DNA from: RGIG4097 sp964550635
Lineage (GTDB): Bacteria > Bacillota > Clostridia > Christensenellales > CAG-917
Assembly: GCA_964550635.1 (NCBI GenBank)
Contig: CAZJZV010000003.1
Span: 59,579-123,578 of the forward strand
Length of the DNA: 64,000 bases
Direction of reading: 5' to 3'
Every line of letters starts with the position of its first letter. The first letter of the stretch is position 1. Positions 62,151-64,000 of this stretch are shown here, in pieces. The notes under the pieces are model-generated. The model made no database searches and was not told the origin of the DNA. It saw nothing but the letters and a program-made list of their open reading frames with translations. Position numbers and translations under genes: made by a program.

Positions 62151-62699
62151 ATGGAAGAAATCCGTGATGAAAAAAAAGAACAACCGAAGTGGTACGTTCT
62201 TCATACCAAGTCCGGCTGTGAAGCGAGCGTTGTCCGCGATATGAGCAACAAACTTGAACGCAACGCGGATATGAAAGAATATATCTTTGGCGCCCCCATC
62301 ATTCTTTACGAAGACGAAGTCGTCGAAAAGGATGGCAAAAGAAAAGTCGTACAGCGCAAAAAAATGCCGAATTACGTGTTTATCAAGATGATTTACACGG
62401 ATAAAGTGTGGCAATTCGTAACAAGCACCGAAGGTGTTACAGGTTTCTGTGGCCCCAAAGGCAGACCCCTTCCTATCTCGGACGACGAGGTTAGAAGAAA
62501 TAGACTCGAAGCCGTCACCATTGACGATATTGACGTCAAAGAAGGCGACTACGTGAAGATTATCAACGGCGCGCTTGAAAACTTCAGCGGTGTTGTTGAA
62601 ACCATCAGTGCAGAAAAACAAAAAGTCAAGGTTATCGTCGAGATGTTCGGTCGCGAAACCCCCATCGAGCTTGACTTCTCACAAGTTGAAAAACTTTGA
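62151..62699 (+). CDS. nusG: Transcription termination/antitermination factor NusG
   Basis: NusG binds RNA polymerase and controls pausing. The 182-aa protein has the NGN domain (WYVLHTKSGCE, PNYVFIKM, VTGFCGPKGRPLPIS) and the C-terminal KOW domain (VKEGDYVKIINGALENFSG-like). AGGAG precedes the ATG. It is followed by the structured rplK leader. Confidence 0.97.
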   Translation: MEEIRDEKKEQPKWYVLHTKSGCEASVVRDMSNKLERNADMKEYIFGAPIILYEDEVVEKDGKRKVVQRKKMPNYVFIKMIYTDKVWQFVTSTEGVTGFCGPKGRPLPISDDEVRRNRLEAVTIDDIDVKEGDYVKIINGALENFSGVVETISAEKQKVKVIVEMFGRETPIELDFSQVEKL

Positions 62700-62700
62700 G

Positions 62701-62761
62701 TTGAACGATAGACCATCAGGTCTAAGTGGGAGGAAACAAATCCCAATCCGTTTCCGTTCAA
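62701..62761 (+). promoter_or_regulatory. Three-way-junction leader before rplK
   Basis: The outer stem TTGAACG / CGTTCAA (62701-62707, 62755-62761) encloses TAGACC-atca-GGTCTA and TGGGA..TCCCA hairpins. This compact fold lies between nusG and rplK, where L1 represses translation of the L11 operon in other bacteria; it is a likely L1-binding site (inference). Confidence 0.55.
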
Positions 62762-62783
62762 ACCACGTTAGTCAGGAGGATTT

Positions 62784-63209
62784 ATGGCTAAAAAAATAAG
62801 CGCAGTTGTCAAACTGCAACTTCCTGCCGGCAAAGCGACTCCGGGACCCCCTGTAGGTTCTTCCCTCGGTCCTCACGGCATCAATATTCCCGCATTCACC
62901 AAGGAATTCAATGAAAAGACCGCAAAACAAGCAGGCCTTATCATCCCTGTAGTTATCACTATCTATCAGGATCGTTCCTTCACCTTCATTATGAAGACCC
63001 CTCCCGCGCCCGTTCTTATCAAGAAGGCTTGCGGTATCGAAACTGCTTCCGGTCGTCCCAACAAGGACAAGGTCGCAACCCTTACCAAAGCACAATGCAA
63101 AGAAATCGCGGAACTCAAAATGGCAGACCTTAATGCTGCAAACGTCGAATCTGCAATGAGCATGATCGCAGGTACCGCACGTAGCATGGGTATCCTCGTC
63201 GAAGAATAA
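62784..63209 (+). CDS. rplK: 50S ribosomal protein L11
   Basis: L11 forms the GTPase-associated stalk base. The 141-aa protein has the VKLQLPAGKATPGPPVGSSL region (split) that binds 23S rRNA and thiostrepton, and the C-terminal RNA-binding domain ending ARSMGILVEE. AGGAGG precedes the ATG. rplA follows after 10 nt. Confidence 0.98.
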   Translation: MAKKISAVVKLQLPAGKATPGPPVGSSLGPHGINIPAFTKEFNEKTAKQAGLIIPVVITIYQDRSFTFIMKTPPAPVLIKKACGIETASGRPNKDKVATLTKAQCKEIAELKMADLNAANVESAMSMIAGTARSMGILVEE

Positions 63210-63219
63210 GGAGGCAATT

Positions 63220-63906
63220 ATGAAACGCGGTAAAAATTACGTAGATAGCAAAAAACTCATCGAAAACAAAGCGTACGATAGCAACGAAGCACTCGCTCTT
63301 GCAGTCCAAACCGCAAAGTCCAAATTCGATGAAACTATAGAACTCCACTGCAAACTTGGCGTTGACGGCCGTAAAGCCGACCAACAAGTCCGTGGCGTAT
63401 GCGTCCTTCCCAACGGAACCGGTAAAAACGTCCGCGTCCTCGTCATCGCAAAGGGCGAGAAGGCAGACCAAGCGCTCGCAGCAGGCGCAGATTACGTCGG
63501 TGCAGAAGATATGATCCAAAAGATCCAAACCGAAAACTGGTTCGATTTCGACGCAGTCGTCGCAACCCCCGACGTCATGGGTATCGTCGGACGTATCGCA
63601 AGAGTCCTCGGTCCTAAGGGCTTGATGCCTAACCCCAAGTCCGGCACCGTTACCATGGACATCGAAAAAGCAGTCAAAGACATCAAAGCAGGTAAAGTCG
63701 AATACAGACTTGACAAACAATCCATCGTGCACGTTCCCATCGGCAAGAAGTCTTTCGGCGTAGACAAACTCGCAGAAAACTACAACACCGTTATCGATGC
63801 ACTCTTGAAGGCGAAACCCGCAGCGGCAAAAGGCACTTACTTCAAGTCCGTCTACATTGCCTCCACCATGGGCCCCTCCATCAAAGTCAACGTCAAGATC
63901 GGTTAA
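63220..63906 (+). CDS. rplA: 50S ribosomal protein L1
   Basis: L1 forms the mobile L1 stalk and is a translational repressor of its own operon in many bacteria. The 228-aa protein has the conserved LGPKGLMPNPKSGTV motif near residue 130 and the STMGPSIKVN end. AAGGAGG precedes the ATG. A terminator follows, so rplJ-rplL, if next, have their own promoter. Confidence 0.98.
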   Translation: MKRGKNYVDSKKLIENKAYDSNEALALAVQTAKSKFDETIELHCKLGVDGRKADQQVRGVCVLPNGTGKNVRVLVIAKGEKADQALAAGADYVGAEDMIQKIQTENWFDFDAVVATPDVMGIVGRIARVLGPKGLMPNPKSGTVTMDIEKAVKDIKAGKVEYRLDKQSIVHVPIGKKSFGVDKLAENYNTVIDALLKAKPAAAKGTYFKSVYIASTMGPSIKVNVKIG

Positions 63907-63921
63907 TCACCAACCCAAAAC

Positions 63922-63950
63922 AAAAAATCCCGACAACCGTCGGGATTTTT
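63922..63950 (+). terminator. rplKA terminator
   Basis: AAAAATCCCGAC-aacc-GTCGGGATTTTT, about 20 nt after rplA. Another hairpin (ACCACCAGA-tag-TCTGGTGGT near 63963-63986) starts just before the window ends and may belong to a leader of the next gene. Confidence 0.9.
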
Positions 63951-64000
63951 ATTGTAACACAAAACCACCAGATAGTCTGGTGGTTCAGTAGAGGTTTACC

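Overview
The window looks like a metagenome-assembled chromosome segment of an endospore-forming Clostridia-type Firmicute. The evidence is AGGAGG-type ribosome binding sites, TTGACA-17-TATAAT promoters, a gerAA-gerAB-gerAC spore germination operon, a YyaC-family sporulation protein, AmaP, a split transketolase and a fused IspDF. Two assembly gaps are present: 100 N at 4889-4988 inside the CRISPR array, and 10 N at 42679-42688 inside rpoB. The genus cannot be named from the sequence alone.

Region 1 (1-11.7 kb) is a defence locus. It carries a plus-strand tracrRNA under a near-perfect promoter, cas9 (1122 aa), cas1 and cas2 (no csn2, hence type II-C), then a CRISPR array of 36-nt repeats and 30-nt spacers. 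The crRNA sense is the minus strand, and each repeat ends in an extended -10 box (TGGTATAAT), so each spacer probably has its own promoter, as known for Neisseria-type II-C loci. Next to the array is a 1874-aa DUF4011/SF1-helicase/Vsr-like nuclease protein resembling the Hhe defence family.

Region 2 (11.7-39.5 kb) is mixed housekeeping on both strands: MFS transporter, DegV, ZIP transporter, YyaC, ftsH-cysE-cysS, an FAD oxidoreductase, signal peptidase, a degenerate alpha/beta hydrolase, the ger operon, a GtrA-like protein, a SLOG/XRE pair, split transketolase, amaP-greA-lysS, a MATE pump behind a probable riboswitch, two more XRE regulators, ispDF and rqcP. Intergenic spaces hold hairpin arrays with a TGATAT-type linker, long palindromes with a GGGGACGG core, and terminators sharing an AAAGCACT stem.

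Region 3 (39.5-64 kb) is the information-processing core on the plus strand: rpoB-rpoC-metK, recD2-comFC, secA-prfB, tsaD, then rpsL-rpsG-fusA-tuf-rpmG-secE-nusG-rplK-rplA. The usual rif/str gene order is circularly permuted and split by recD2, secA and tsaD. Long structured leaders precede rpsL and rplK.

Several genes (MFS, degV, the hydrolase, an XRE regulator, tsaD) lack a Shine-Dalgarno sequence and have a -10 box 7-8 nt before the ATG, which predicts leaderless mRNAs.
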